NCBI GenBank assembly: GCA_016946835.1 | Contig: JACVTC010000117.1 | Coordinates: forward strand, 226,001-290,000 | Reading direction: 5' to 3' | DNA length: 64,000 nt | Source of the DNA: Neocallimastix lanati (nom. inval.) | Taxonomy: Eukaryota; Neocallimastigomycota; Neocallimastigomycetes; Neocallimastigales; Neocallimastigaceae | Shown: piece by piece, positions 43,690 to 56,848 of the stretch | How positions within the stretch are numbered: position 1 is the stretch's first letter | Layout of the letters: every line of letters begins with the position of its first letter | Translations under genes and position numbers: made by a program | The notes under the pieces: model-generated | What the model saw: the letters and a program-made list of their open reading frames with translations, nothing else | Told to the model about the DNA's origin: nothing | Databases searched by the model: none

Positions 43690-44095
43690 AATATGATTTC
43701 ATTTTTAAAAATGAAAAGAATAAAAGTATTTATTTTAAAAGGTTCTAATTTTGAACCTAATGAGAATAGCATGCTTAAATGTGAAAAATGCTATCATGGT
43801 ATTGTTTGGAATATTGGTAATGGCATGGCATTATGAAGTTATCATGAAATATCTGATGACAAAACCAACAATAATATTACAATAATATTTTCTATTTCTA
43901 CTAATTATAAAACTATTACTAATCCAACCTCTACAACTACTACAATAAATCCTATTCCAACGTCTACTCCTATATGGATATATAACAGTGAATACACTAA
44001 GAAAATATTTTATGTACTCCTGAATACGAAAATGAAATTCCGAATTCTGACTTGTGAAAAAGGTCAAAAATCATTTATTGTAATACGCCACATAA
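43690..44095 (+). pseudogene. Fragment of a secreted-type protein with Thr/Pro linker
   Basis: A plus-strand frame, interrupted by one TGA... or frameshift positions near 43836, reads GSNFEPNENSMLKCEKCYHG and GIVWNIGNGMAL, then SYHEISDDKTNN, and a Thr/Pro-rich stretch (NPTSTTTTINPIPTSTP) like the linkers of fungal extracellular enzymes. It ends with FRILTCEKGQKSFIVIRH before an A tract at about 44098. No ATG-led intact frame exists. The opposite strand has a 78-codon frame, but it looks like a shadow. It is probably the broken tail of a secreted enzyme; the catalytic family cannot be told. Confidence 0.35.
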
Positions 44096-44993
44096 CAAAA
44101 AAAAAAAAAAAAAAAAAAAAAAACATTTTCATCCTATATTTGTATCCTAACTATCATAATTAATTATTAATAATATGATTATTTCTCATCAAAATCTTAA
44201 ATTATGAAATTATATATTATTATTTAATTATGATTTATTATAAATATGGATTAATATATAAGACCCATTTATTTTTGTTATTACCTATATTCTCAAGTCA
44301 TATATAATTACTATGATTTCATTTGAAAATTATATTTATACTCTATTTTTATTTTTTTATTTTTTATTTTTTTTTTTTTTTTTTTATTTACTTAACTTTT
44401 ATTAAATTAAATTAAATAATAAATGATTAATATAATTTAATTCGTGCTTATTTCCCACTATTTTTATATAATTATTATTTTTTTTTTTATAAATTAGTCC
44501 CTTGATTTATTTATTAATTATAAAATATCCTTCTTTAGAAATATAAATAATATAGTAATTTTTAATAATTAATATTTATATTGATATTTATATGAATTTC
44601 TATATCTATATCTATATTTATTAGTATAATTATATCAAGTGAATTGATCTTTATATATATATGTATGTATGTATTTTTCTTTTTTTTCAAAATATTTTTA
44701 TATACTTACAATTACCATAATAATCTTGATTAATAAATAATACTTTTAACAAAAAAAAAAAAAAAAGCATTTTTTTCTTTTTTTTTTTTTTTTTTTTTTG
44801 TTTATTGTCTAATTTTTATCTTTCCTACTTAATACTAATAATGATAATAATAAAAAATTACTAAAGTAAAATAAAAAGTTGATATATAAGATAGGTAGTT
44901 TCTACTATTTTAAATCAAATCAATAAAAATAGATGAAAAATAAAAAAAAATATATTTATATTAATATTTATTTATTTATTTATTTAATTATAT

Positions 44994-45028
<35 letters not shown>

Positions 45029-46343
45029 TTATTTACAAATACTAATATTTAATATATTTATTATGCATGTTTTCTTTATTTTTTTTTTTTTAAAAAAAAA
45101 CGTATCCATTTTAGATGTTATTTTTAACAGACTTTTCCACTTTTTTTTTTTTGTATAAAAAATTAAATTATAACCATATATTATAATATACTACAATATA
45201 TGTTATTTATTAATAAACTACTTTTTACATTTTAATTTAATTTAATTTTTTAACCTTTAAGAAATAAAGTTTCAGATTAGTTTTTGATTTGATCAGAATT
45301 AATGAAATAATCTAAAACAGAAAAGAAAAGAAAAGAAAAAAATAAAAGAAATGAGATAAAAAAAAAATAATAAATATATAAATATATAAATATATATTAT
45401 ATATAATGAAATATTAAGAAATATAGAAATGAAGAAATAGAAAACAAAGAAATAGAAAATAAAATTTAATATTTAATTTATTTATATATATGTAATATCT
45501 ATATATCAAAAAATAAAATAAAATAAAATAAAATAAAATAAAATAACATGAAATAAAATAGAATAAATAGTAAAATATTGTAAAAAAAAAAAAAAAAAAA
45601 GTATATTATTAATGCCATAAAATAAATAGTAATTTAAGTAAAAAGAGTAAAGTAGATATAAAAAATAAAATAAAATGAATAATAGAATATGAATATAAAG
45701 TACAAATTGAACAAATTAAAATAAAATAAAATATATAAAAAATTCATGAAATATAATTAAAGAATAAAGTATTATTAAAATAAAGTACTAATAAAATATT
45801 ATTACCAATTACATAAAATAAATAGTTAAAGTATTATTAATAATAATAAAAAATAGGAATAAATATTAATAAATAATAATAAAAAGTACTAAAATAAAAT
45901 AAAAAAAAAAAATAAAAAAAATAATAAAAAATAATAAAAAATTATTCAAAGATAAAATAAATTAAAAATAAATTAAAAAATTAAATTAAATTAAATAAAA
46001 ATTAAATTAAATAAAACATAAAACTTTTGTATTCTCTTCCAAGATATTTGATAAACTTTAAATAATAATAAAAAGATAAAGATAATTGGATGATATTTAA
46101 AATTTTATTTCATATTTTTATTTTTTTTTCATTTATAAATTATTCCATTCGATTTAGGGATACAAATTTAATTAGTGGATATCAAATCAACTGAAACAAT
46201 CTTTTAATCTATGGAAATGTTAATGATAATAAAACTTTTTTTTTGAAAAGTTTTTATTAACTGTAGTATATTAAGAGTATATCGATACAATTATTTATAA
46301 TTATATTAATTATTTTTTTTATTCATTATTATTACTTTTTAAA

Positions 46344-46382
<39 letters not shown>

Positions 46383-46700
46383 TTTATTTTTATTTTCATT
46401 TTTATTTTATCCTATTTAATAATAATAATATTATTATTTTTTTTATATGTTTAATTAAAAAATTATCTTATATATATATATATATATATTTAATCTTGAA
46501 ATCCATTTTTTTTATTTTATTTTTATTTAAATTGTTAGACTAAAGTTGATTCTTTGACAAATGGTAAGCTTGAATACAATAAAATAGGAATAAAATATTA
46601 ATATATATGTATATTGATAATAAAAAAAAAAAATTACATTTTAATATTTTACTATTGTTCTTTTAATAACGAAATAAGAAGGATGATAAATATTATTATA
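44096..46700. other. Long AT-rich spacer with microsatellites
   Basis: No gene is recognised. It has ATTT arrays (about 44966-45030), AAAAT arrays (about 45508-45546), TA repeats and many A/T tracts. Confidence 0.6.
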
Positions 46701-46739
46701 TTTTATTAATAATAATAATAATAAAAATAGAAAAGAACA

Positions 46740-47068
46740 TTTCTTTTTTTTTTTTTCATTTTACTATTATTTAATTTGTATTAGTATTATATTTGAAGAA
46801 CAGTTTTATATTTTTATTATTTGTATTATTATTTTATATTTAAAATAAATTAATTAAAAATTATAATAATTATAAATATAAATTATTTTTCTTTTTCTTT
46901 TCTTTTTTTTTTTTTTTTTGTTTTTTTTTTTTTTGTTTTTATTTTTATTTTTAAATTTTAAAGTTTAATCACAAATTAAATAAAAATTTAAATATTATTA
47001 TTTATTATATTATATTATATTTTATTTTATTTTTTAATAAATAATATTAATATTCTTACCAGATTTTA

Positions 47069-47107
<39 letters not shown>

Positions 47108-50100
47108 ATATTAATAAACTTTTATATTTAAACAATATTAATAAAAAAATTTACATTGTTTAAATTTTTTTATTTTTTTTTTTTTTAAAAAAAAAAAAGT
47201 AATATTAAAATAAAAGAGAACTAAAAATAAAAGTATAATACATAAAAATAATTTTTTTTTAAAGAAAAATAAAATAAAAAATTTAAAATGAATTATTTTA
47301 AAAATATTTAAAAAAAAAAATATTATATATTTGTATTTTTTATTAAAGTATTACATTATATAATATTTTATATGTCAACCATTTTTTTTAAATATTACTT
47401 TAAAATAATTCATAATTACGGGAATTTAAATGTAAAAAAAAAAAAAAAAATAATAATAATAAAAAATAAAATTTAAATTAAACATAATTAAAGTAAAGTA
47501 AATTTTATAATAAAAAAAAAGAAAGAAAGAAAGAATGATAGATAAAGAATCTCTTCTTCCAGATGAACGTTACTTTATAAAAAGTAATTCCAATCCTGAT
47601 TTTTGGGATTGGATATTTAGTAAAGGAACAAATTTTACTTGTTATGTTGAAACTTTAACGAGTTTAAATGAAACAGGCATAAATAACAGAAGAATAGATG
47701 TTTTTAGAACAATAATAACCACGATACAGACACCATTACATTTTTATTTTTTTTACTGGTCTTTACTTGTATTTATATTGCATAAATTTAATTTTAGAAA
47801 ACCAGTAATGCAAATTATTCTTGGTCATTTAGTTATACGGTAAATATATTTTATATTAAAATTTTTTATACTTTATCATTAGTCCTTTATATTATTATTA
47901 TTATTATTATTATTTATACAGTATAAAATATATATATATATTATTATTATTTTATCAAAACTAAAAAATTATTATATCAATTTTTATTATATCATTAAAA
48001 TATCCTTTTATTTTTTATTCTTTTTTTTTTTTTTCTTAATATATATATATATATATATATATTTATTAATTTATTAATAAATATATTAAATTTTAATTTT
48101 ATAAAATATTTTCTAATATTAAAATAACAAAAAAAAAAAAAGGTGTACTGGAAGTATTCTTGAAAAATTTGGATATTTATATAAATATTATTATATAAGT
48201 GAAAAAGTTTCGGAGGATGTTTATCGATGTAAACCAGAAGGGAATATGCATCCCTTTCGATGGTTTTTAACACGACAAATTGGAAATGCATTTTGGTATG
48301 TAGGAGAAATTTTTGCAGATTGGTACCCTTTATTACGTACGAAAGCCATTGTTAAAAATAAATCCATTCGAATTGTATATGCCACTTGTGCCTTATTTAA
48401 TTTATCAAAAATTACATTAATTGTATATCATTTATTTAAGAGTCCCGCCGAACTCTATAATGTTCAAACGGGAGTCTATGAAATCGAAGAAATGGATAAG
48501 TTTTATCTTATTTATTGGGTAATTCAACTCTCCGTTATTTATACCTCCTTAATTTACGAATATTCAGTGTATAGTGTGTTAAAGAAAGGTATTTTTGATG
48601 TGAATCAATATGATTTTGGATTTCTTAAAAAATTTAAAATGCTATCCGAATATAGAATATTAGTATCTGCGGTGGTATCTGTCATTTTTTTACCTATCTT
48701 TTCAGTTAGTATCATCTTAAAAATTTCATTTTTTTATTTCAAGAATCAAAATTTAGAATTTGAATTTGAGGAGGTTCGACAGTCCATTGCCAATGTACAA
48801 TATTATATGATATTTATTGATCAAATTCTTCTTATCTATTCCAACTATGAATCTAAGCTATTGAGTTATAAATTTTATTATAGTAACATTAATAATAATA
48901 ATAATAATAATAGTAATAATATGAATATGAATAATATTAATGATATGAACATGAATAATATGAATATGAATAATATTATTAATAATAATAAATCAAATTC
49001 AGCCACATTAACATTTAGTAATATCAGTCCAGAGGATAGTTTTAAATATTCACCGAAAAGAAATACCATTAATATTGTACCTACTTCTCCTTCTACGTAT
49101 AAAACAAAGGTATTAAAACGATATTCCCTTGAAAATGATTTTCTTACTACTGATATGAACAATATGCTAAATGGAAGTGAATACAATGATGATAACAATA
49201 GCAAAATCAATGATGATATTAACGGCAACAACCACAATAATAATAACAATAATAATAATGACTATAATAATAATAATAATAAAGATAATAATAACTGTAA
49301 TAATAATAATAATAATCATAGGAATATAAATAGGAATAATACTAATAGTAGAAGTATTAATAATAACATCAATACTACTACTAATAATAATAATAATGAT
49401 ACGTTTAACAGTGAAATTTACAATGGGACTAATTATTATATAAACAGTTATAATACTAATAATAGTAATATTACTAGTAATACAGTGATGTTTATATGAA
49501 AATCAATCTAATGATTAAAAATACAAAACATAATTTTATTAATTTATTTTTATTTTTATTTTTTTTTTATAATAGAAAACGAATGAAAAATTTAAAATAT
49601 ATTTTATTTATTTGTTTATCTAATTATCTATATACTATATATAATTTTAATCATTTTCTATTATAAAATTATAAATATATATAAAAAGAAGAAAATTTAC
49701 GAAGAGGAAGAAGAAGAAAAGGAATAAAAAAAAATAAAAAATAAAAAATAAAAGTTAAAATAAAAAATAAAAATAAAAACTAAAAAATAATAATAATAAT
49801 AATAAATAAAATATGAAAAGAATTGATAAAAATTAAATTATACCAAAGTTAAAATATGAAAAGAATTTATAGTTATTGTAAATAAACTTTTTAAAAAAAT
49901 AAAAATAATAATAATAATAATAATTAAATCAATATGAATAATAAAATAAAAGATAAAATAATACAATAATATATAATAAAATTTTAAAATATTAAACATA
50001 AAAAAATAATATAACATAATATAATTTAATATAATATAATATAATAAAATATAAATAATATAATGTTTCCAAAAAAAAAAAGTAATAACAAAATACAATA

Positions 50101-51070
50101 CATTATTTTATGTCTTCATATATAATCATATAATAGCAAATTAAATATATATATACATATAGTTAAAAGATTTATAATATTTTTTAATCAAATCATAACG
50201 AACTATATATATATATATAGAAATAAGGGCATTTATATATGCTTGTTTATTCCTTTTATATATAAAGTTTTTTTTATTATTTAAAAACTTTTAAATTATA
50301 TTAAATAAAAATAAAATATAATAAAATAAAATAAAATATAATATAATATCATAAAATAAAATTAAAACATAAATTTAGAATTAAAAAATATTTTATACTT
50401 TTATCTTTTTTTCTTTATGTATTTATAATTAATCAAAAATACAAAAATAAAAAATTAATATATATTAATGAAATTCAATAATATATATATATATATAAAT
50501 TAAAAAAAAAAGATATTTAATTTATTTTATTTAATTTAAAAAGTTAATATTAATTTAACTAAAATAAAATAATAATTATAATAAAATAATAATTGTTCTG
50601 CTCTATTTTATATATTTTATATATAACAAAACATAAAATAAAAAATTAAAAAAAAAAAAAAAAAATACATAAAATTTATTTTAATTTAAAATATTTTTAT
50701 TTATGGAAACTTTATTAGGTACAAAATATTTTATAATAAAAAGATAATAAAGAAAAATTATTAAAAATAAAAAAAAAAAAAGACAAAAAATAATAATAAT
50801 AATAAAAGAAATTAATATAAAGAACTTAATACTTTATATATATATATAAAAGAGAGATAAAAAAAAAATATTAACCATCATTAACATATTATACAATTTA
50901 TTCATATATATACAAATATAGACTATATAATATAATATAGAAGTAGAAAAATAGAGCAATAGTTTAAATAAAAATTATATATGTCACCTTAAAAAAATTT
51001 TTTTGTTTTTTTTTTTTTTTTGATATTCCTATATATTGTTTTATCTTTTAAATTAATATTTTTTTTTTAG
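46740..51070 (+). repeat. Tandem duplication unit 1 (7TM-like gene with flanks)
   Basis: The gene at 47535-49499 with about 0.8 kb of 5' flank and about 1.4 kb of 3' flank is repeated at about 52330-56650. Shared landmarks include AAAGTTTAATCACAAATTAAAT upstream (near 46961 and 52513, broken here only by its length) and TTAACATATTATACAATTTA downstream (50882 and 56357). ATG-to-ATG spacing is 5618 bases. Confidence 0.75.
47535..49499 (+). CDS. Seven-helix (receptor-like) membrane protein with Asn-rich tail, copy 1
   Basis: Two exons, 47535-47839 and 48143-49499, joined in phase 2 (CG|gtaa...aag|G), give 553 residues. The joined frame runs without a stop through the intron-flanking exon and passes an internal ATG at 48246. 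About seven hydrophobic segments are visible: near 57-82, 90-113, 143-166, 177-199, 222-246, 273-301 and 317-336. The N-terminus has NFT and NET glycosylation sequons and no signal peptide. From residue 350 the tail is long, Asn-rich and low complexity, broken by a conserved stretch (SATLTFSNISPEDSFKYSP) with possible phosphorylation sites, and it ends in VMFI. The topology fits a GPCR-like receptor, but I see no diagnostic motif, so the family is not assigned. The intron has a TA repeat and an A-rich 3' end. Confidence 0.8.
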
Positions 51071-51508
51071 TAAATAGAAACTTAAACTTTAATTAAATTA
51101 ATGAATAAAAATTAATTATTTAAATAAATATTTTATAATATATAAATAGATGAAACAAATAGTAAATAAAAAAATTGTACTGTTTTTTTGTATTTTTTTT
51201 TTTTTTTTATCTTTTTTTTTTTTTTTATCTTTTTTAAGATTATTAAGAATTAAATTTTAATATAAAAAAAAAAAAATTTTTTTATTTCTTTACTTTTTGG
51301 TAAATCAATTTTTTTAAAAAAAAAAAATAAAAATAAAAATAAATATTTAAAGTTATTTTTATTAATTAATATTTAATTAATGATATGAAATTATTATAGA
51401 GATAAACTTTTACATCTTTTAACATCTTTTAAACCATAAAAATTGGGATAAATGTTTTTGCCTTTTTTTTTTTTTTTTTTATTATATATTTTATTTTTTT
51501 ATTTTATT

Positions 51509-51550
<42 letters not shown>

Positions 51551-51703
51551 TATTTGTGTCTAATTTATCTTTAGTATTTTTTTTTTGTTTGTTTTGAAAA
51601 TGTTTATATGATTAAGTAAAAAAAAAATATTTTTTTTATTTTACATATATTATTTTTTTTTTAATTCATTCATTCTTTATTTTTATTTTTATTTTAATCA
51701 TTA

Positions 51704-51705
<2 letters not shown>
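49500..51705. other. AT-rich spacer between the 7TM-like genes
   Basis: No gene is seen. The first 1.5 kb is the 3' flank shared with copy 2. After that come T tracts, including 51511-51545. Confidence 0.6.
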
Positions 51706-51742
<37 letters not shown>

Positions 51743-52135
51743 CTGGAATTAATGAAAGGAAACGATAAAAGGGTCACCAGTCTCTTCCTTAAAAAGTATC
51801 AGATTCACCTTGGATTTTTTTTTTCATATCTTTTCAGTATAGATACAGACCTCTTTCTAAGCATGACTAATATAAAATTAAATTCTCCTATACGATGGAT
51901 TTCCTTTCAGTGATCTCTTGAACCATCATTGAAGGAGGAAACAACTACATGAATCATTCAAGAGATCAAATACTCTCTGTACTAGCAATTATATAGTCTA
52001 GTAACAGGAAAACTTAACCATGGCGAAATTGAACAACTAACTTCATTGATAAGGAAAATTATCCTGGTAGGATGAAAAATTGCCCTAAATTAATTCAGGA
52101 AGTAGTCAGGAGGTCGATCCAAAAACAATCCTTAC
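51706..52135. pseudogene. GC-richer island bordered by a poly-T tract; possible retroposed or mobile-element relic
   Basis: About 400 bases (51740-52135) have clearly higher GC than the surroundings and start directly after a T tract of about 34 bases (51706-51739). Read on the minus strand, the island would end in poly-A, as retroposed copies do. On the plus strand one frame is open for about 57 codons (LELMKGNDKRVTSLFLKKYQ and later LSMTNIKLNSPIRWISFQ). After further stops it reads YSLVTGKLNHGEIEQLTSLI. No family is recognised. It lies between the two tandem 7TM-like units and is absent from the equivalent places in either unit. Confidence 0.35.
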
Positions 52136-52329
52136 TAAAATTAATTCTTTGGTAAATATAAAAAACTGAATATAATAAAGTAAATTTAAAAAATAAATAT
52201 AATTTCTATATTTATACAAAAAAAAAAAAAAAATCATTATATGATTTTGTTTTTTATTCAATATAATAATAAATAATAACAAATTATAATAAATGATAAT
52301 TTTATTAATAATTAATAAAAAAAAAAAGA

Positions 52330-53006
52330 ACATTTCTTTTTTTTTATTATTATTATTATTTAATTAGAATTATATTTGATTAACAGTTTTAAATTTTATT
52401 ATTATTATTATTATTTAAAATAAATTAATTAAAAATTATAATTATTAAAATATAAAAAAAAAAAATTTTTTTTATTTTTTCTTTTTTCTATTCTTTTTGT
52501 TTTTAAATTTTAAAGTTTAATCACAAATTAAATATGAATTTAAATATTATTTATTTTATTTCATTTTATTTTCTTAATAAATTTAATATTAATTATTATT
52601 ATTATAATATTTTATTATTATTATTAAATATTAATAAACTTTATATTTGAACAATATTAATTAAAAAAAAAAAAAATTTTTTTATCATTTTATATAAAAG
52701 ATAAAAATATCTTTATTAAATTTTTTTTTTTTTTTTTTTTTTAAAAAAAAACAAAATAAAATTAAAATAAAAGAGAAAAGAAAAATAAAAAATATAATAA
52801 ATAAAAAACAATATTTTTTTTTTTTTTTTTTTTTACTTAAAAATTAAATATTTAAAATGAATTATTTTAAAAATATTTAAAAAAAAAAAAAAAAAATATT
52901 ATATAATTGTATATTTTTTTTTAGTACTACATTATATAATATTATATATATCAATTAATTTTTTAAATATTACTTTAAAATAATTCAAAATTACAGGAAT
53001 TTAAAA

Positions 53007-53037
<31 letters not shown>

Positions 53038-53507
53038 TAAAATAAAACAATAAAATTAAAATAAAAATAAGAAAAAAAAAATAAAATAATAAAATTTAAA
53101 TTAAACATAATTAAATTAAAATAAATTTATAATAAAAAAAAAAAAAGAAAGAATGATAGATAAAGAATCTCTTCTTCCAGATGAACGTTACTTTATAAAA
53201 AGTAATTCCAATCCTGATTTTTGGGATTGGATATTTAGTAAAGGAACAAATTTTACTTGTTATGTTGAAACTTTAACGAGTTTAAATGAAACAGGTATAA
53301 ATAACAGAAGAATAGATGTTTTTAGAACAATAATAACCACGATACAGACACCATTACATTTTTATTTTTTTTACTGGTCTTTACTTGTATTTATATTGCA
53401 TAAATTTAATTTTAGAAAACCAGTAATGCAAATTATTCTTGGTCATTTAGTTATACGGTAAATATATTTTATATTAAATTTTTTTAAACTTTATCGGTAG
53501 TCTTTTA

Positions 53508-53556
<49 letters not shown>

Positions 53557-56135
53557 TATACAGTATAAAATATATATATATATTATTATTATTTTATCAA
53601 AACTAAAAAATTATTATATCAATTTTTATTATATCATAAAAATATCCTTTTATTATTTATTCTTTTTTTTTTTTTTTCTTAAAATATATATATATTAATT
53701 TATTAATTTATATTAACTTTTAATTTTATAATACATTTTCCGATGTAAAAAAAAAAGGTGTACTGGAAATATTCTTGAACAATTTGGATATTTATATAAA
53801 TATTATTATATAAGTGAAAAAGTTTCGGAGGATGTTTATCGATGTAAACCAGAAGGGAATATGCATCCCTTTCGATGGTTTTTAACACGACAAATTGGAA
53901 CCATATTTTGGTATGTAGGAGAAATTTTTGCAGATTGGTACCCGTTATTACGTACGAAAGCCATTGTTAAAAATAAATCCATTCGAATTGTATATGCCAC
54001 TTGTGCCTTATTTAATCTATCAAAAATTATATTAATTGTATATCATTTATATAAGAGTCCCGCCGAACTCTATAATGTTCAAACGGGTGTCTATGAAATC
54101 GAAGAAATGGATAAGTTTTATCTTATTTATTGGGTAATTCAACTCTCCGTTATTTATACCTCCTTAATTTACGAATATTCAGTGTATATTGTGTTGAAGA
54201 AAGGTATTTTTGACGTGAATCAATATGATTTTGGATTTCTTAAAAAATTTAAAATGCTATCCGAATATAGAATATTAGTATCTGCGGTGGTATCTGTCAT
54301 TTTTTTACCTATCTTTTCAGTTAGTATCATCTTAAAAATTTCATTTTTTTATTTCAAGAATCAAAATTTAGAATTTGAATTTGAGGAGGTTCGACAGTCC
54401 ATTGCCAATGTACAATATTATATGATATTTATTGATCAAATTCTTCTTATCTATTCCAACTATGAATCTAAGCTATTGAGTTATAAATTTTATTATAGTA
54501 ACATTAATAATAATAATAATAATAATAGTAATAATATGAATATGAATAATATTAATGATATGAACATGAATAATATGAATATGAATAATATTATTAATAA
54601 TAATAAATCAAATTCAGCCACATTAACATTTAGTAATATCAGTCCAGAGGATAGTTTTAAATATTCACCGAAAAGAAATACCATTAATATTGTACCTACT
54701 TCTCCTTCTACGTATAAAACAAAGGTATTAAAGCGATATTCCCTTGAAAATGATTTTCTTACTACTGATATGAACAATATGCTAAATGGAAGTGAATACA
54801 ATGATGATAACAATAACAAAATCAATAATGATATTAACAACAACAATCACAATAATAATAACAATAATAATAATGACTATAATAATAATAATAATAAAGA
54901 TAATAATAACTATAATAATAATAATAATAAATATAATAATAATAGTAATAATAACAATAATGATAACGGCATTACTACTAATAATAAAAATAAAAATAAT
55001 ATTGATGATAATAATAATAGTAGTAATATGAATAGGAATAGGAATAGTACTAATAGTAGTATCATTACTAGCATGAATAACGCCAATACGATTAGTGATA
55101 CTAATAGAAAAGAAATAGATGATACGACTACCAATGAACCTTATCATAAAACGAATTATCATATCCACAACAGTTATCATCATCATCATAACAGTACTAC
55201 TAGACGGTATAGAAATTCTGTGATGTTTATTTGAAATCAACTTAATAAAAAAATGAATTAAAAAAAAAAATTTTTTTTGAAAATATTTATTTTATTTTTA
55301 TTTTTATTTTATTAAAATTTTATTTTATTTTATTTAAATTTTATTTTATTTAAATTTTTTAAGATATAATATTATAATATATATTTATTTAATTATTTTC
55401 TATTTTTTAAAAAAAAAAAAAATTATAAATAAAATAAAATGAAAAAATTTATGGGATTGAAAAATAAAAAATAAAAAATAAAAATAATAATAATAAATAA
55501 TAAATAAAAAATAATAAATAATAAATAATAAATAATAAATAAAGACAAAGAAAATTTATATAATTATTGTAAATATATTAAAACTTTATATAAATATAAT
55601 CATTTTTTAAAATAACTAATATCTCTAATAACATAATACAATAATATATAATAATAAAAATATTAAAAATATTAAAAATAACAAAAAAAAAAAAAAATAA
55701 TAATAAAATATAATAATAATATAATAAAAAAAATTTTTTTTTTTAAAAAAAAAAAAAAGTAAAATCAAATCAAAATTTAATAATATAATAAGTATATATA
55801 TAGATAGATAGATAGATAGGTAGATAGAAATAAGAGCATTTATATCATGCTTGTATCTTCCTTATATATTTATATATATATATATATATAATTTTTTTTT
55901 TTTATTTTTTTTTTTATTTTTTTCTTTTTCCTTTTTCCTTTTTTTTTTTTTTTAATTTAAAAACTTTCTCTAAATTATATTGAATAATAAAATAAAATTA
56001 AAAAAAAATTAAAAAAAATTTAAAAATTAAAAATTAAAATAAAATAAAATAATTTATACATATATATCTATTATTAATTAAAAATAAAAATAAAAAATAA
56101 AAATAAAAAATGATTATAGCATCTTTCAATATTCT

Positions 56136-56166
<31 letters not shown>

Positions 56167-56650
56167 TATTTAATTTGATATTTAATTTATTTTTTTATTT
56201 AATTTAAAAAAAGTTTTATAAGTATAAAAGTATTAAAAATAAAAAAATAAAAAAAAAAAAAAAAAAATAAAAAAAAAAAATTAATATTGACCTATATATA
56301 ATATAAAATAGAGATAAAAAAAAAAAATTATTATTATTATTATTAATAAACATCATTAACATATTATACAATTTATTCCTATATTTATTAATATAAATGT
56401 TAACATGTTTAGAAAGTAGATTGAAAAAAAAAATATATAATAATAGTTTTATAAAAAAAATAAAATAAAAAAAAAAAAAATTGAAATATAAAATTGTAAA
56501 ACAACAATAAAGAGAAAGAAAAAAAAGAGAGAGAGAGAGAGTAAAAAAAAAAAATTAATTTATTATTAAATTATTATTATTATTATTATTATTTTCATAT
56601 TTATATATTATTAAATCATTCTTTTTTTTATATCTATATATTCCTATAAC
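52330..56650 (+). repeat. Tandem duplication unit 2 (7TM-like gene with flanks)
   Basis: Second copy of 46740-51070. Exons match almost base for base, while the intron and both flanks differ in the lengths of their A/T and ATT tracts. Confidence 0.75.
53153..55234 (+). CDS. Seven-helix (receptor-like) membrane protein with Asn-rich tail, copy 2
   Basis: Two exons, 53153-53457 and 53758-55234, with the same phase 2 intron as copy 1, give 593 residues. Exon 1 encodes exactly the same protein as in copy 1. In the helical region only a few residues differ (for example IGTIFW for IGNAFW, and KIILIVYHLYK for KITLIVYHLFK). The proteins are nearly identical up to about residue 460; beyond this the Asn-rich tail has expanded and changed, adding TTNNKNKN- and MNRNRN-like stretches and a short His run (YHHHHN). 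The final NSVMFI matches NTVMFI of copy 1, so the extreme C-terminus is kept while the linker is free to change. No GPCR-specific motif is recognised; the function is inferred from topology only. Confidence 0.8.
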
Positions 56651-56801
56651 ATAAAATAAAATTATTCTTTTTATTATTTATTTATTTATTTATCTTTTTT
56701 TCTATATTAAAACTTTTTTTGAAAACTTTTTTTTTTATTTTCCATTAGTTTTTTTTTTTTTTTTTCTATTTTAATTTTCTATTTTTAAATATCTTTGATA
56801 T

Positions 56802-56848
<47 letters not shown>

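Noticed and set aside
48878-49249. Leu-rich minus-strand frames over the 7TM-like gene tails
   Set aside because: They are mirror images of AAT-encoded Asn runs.
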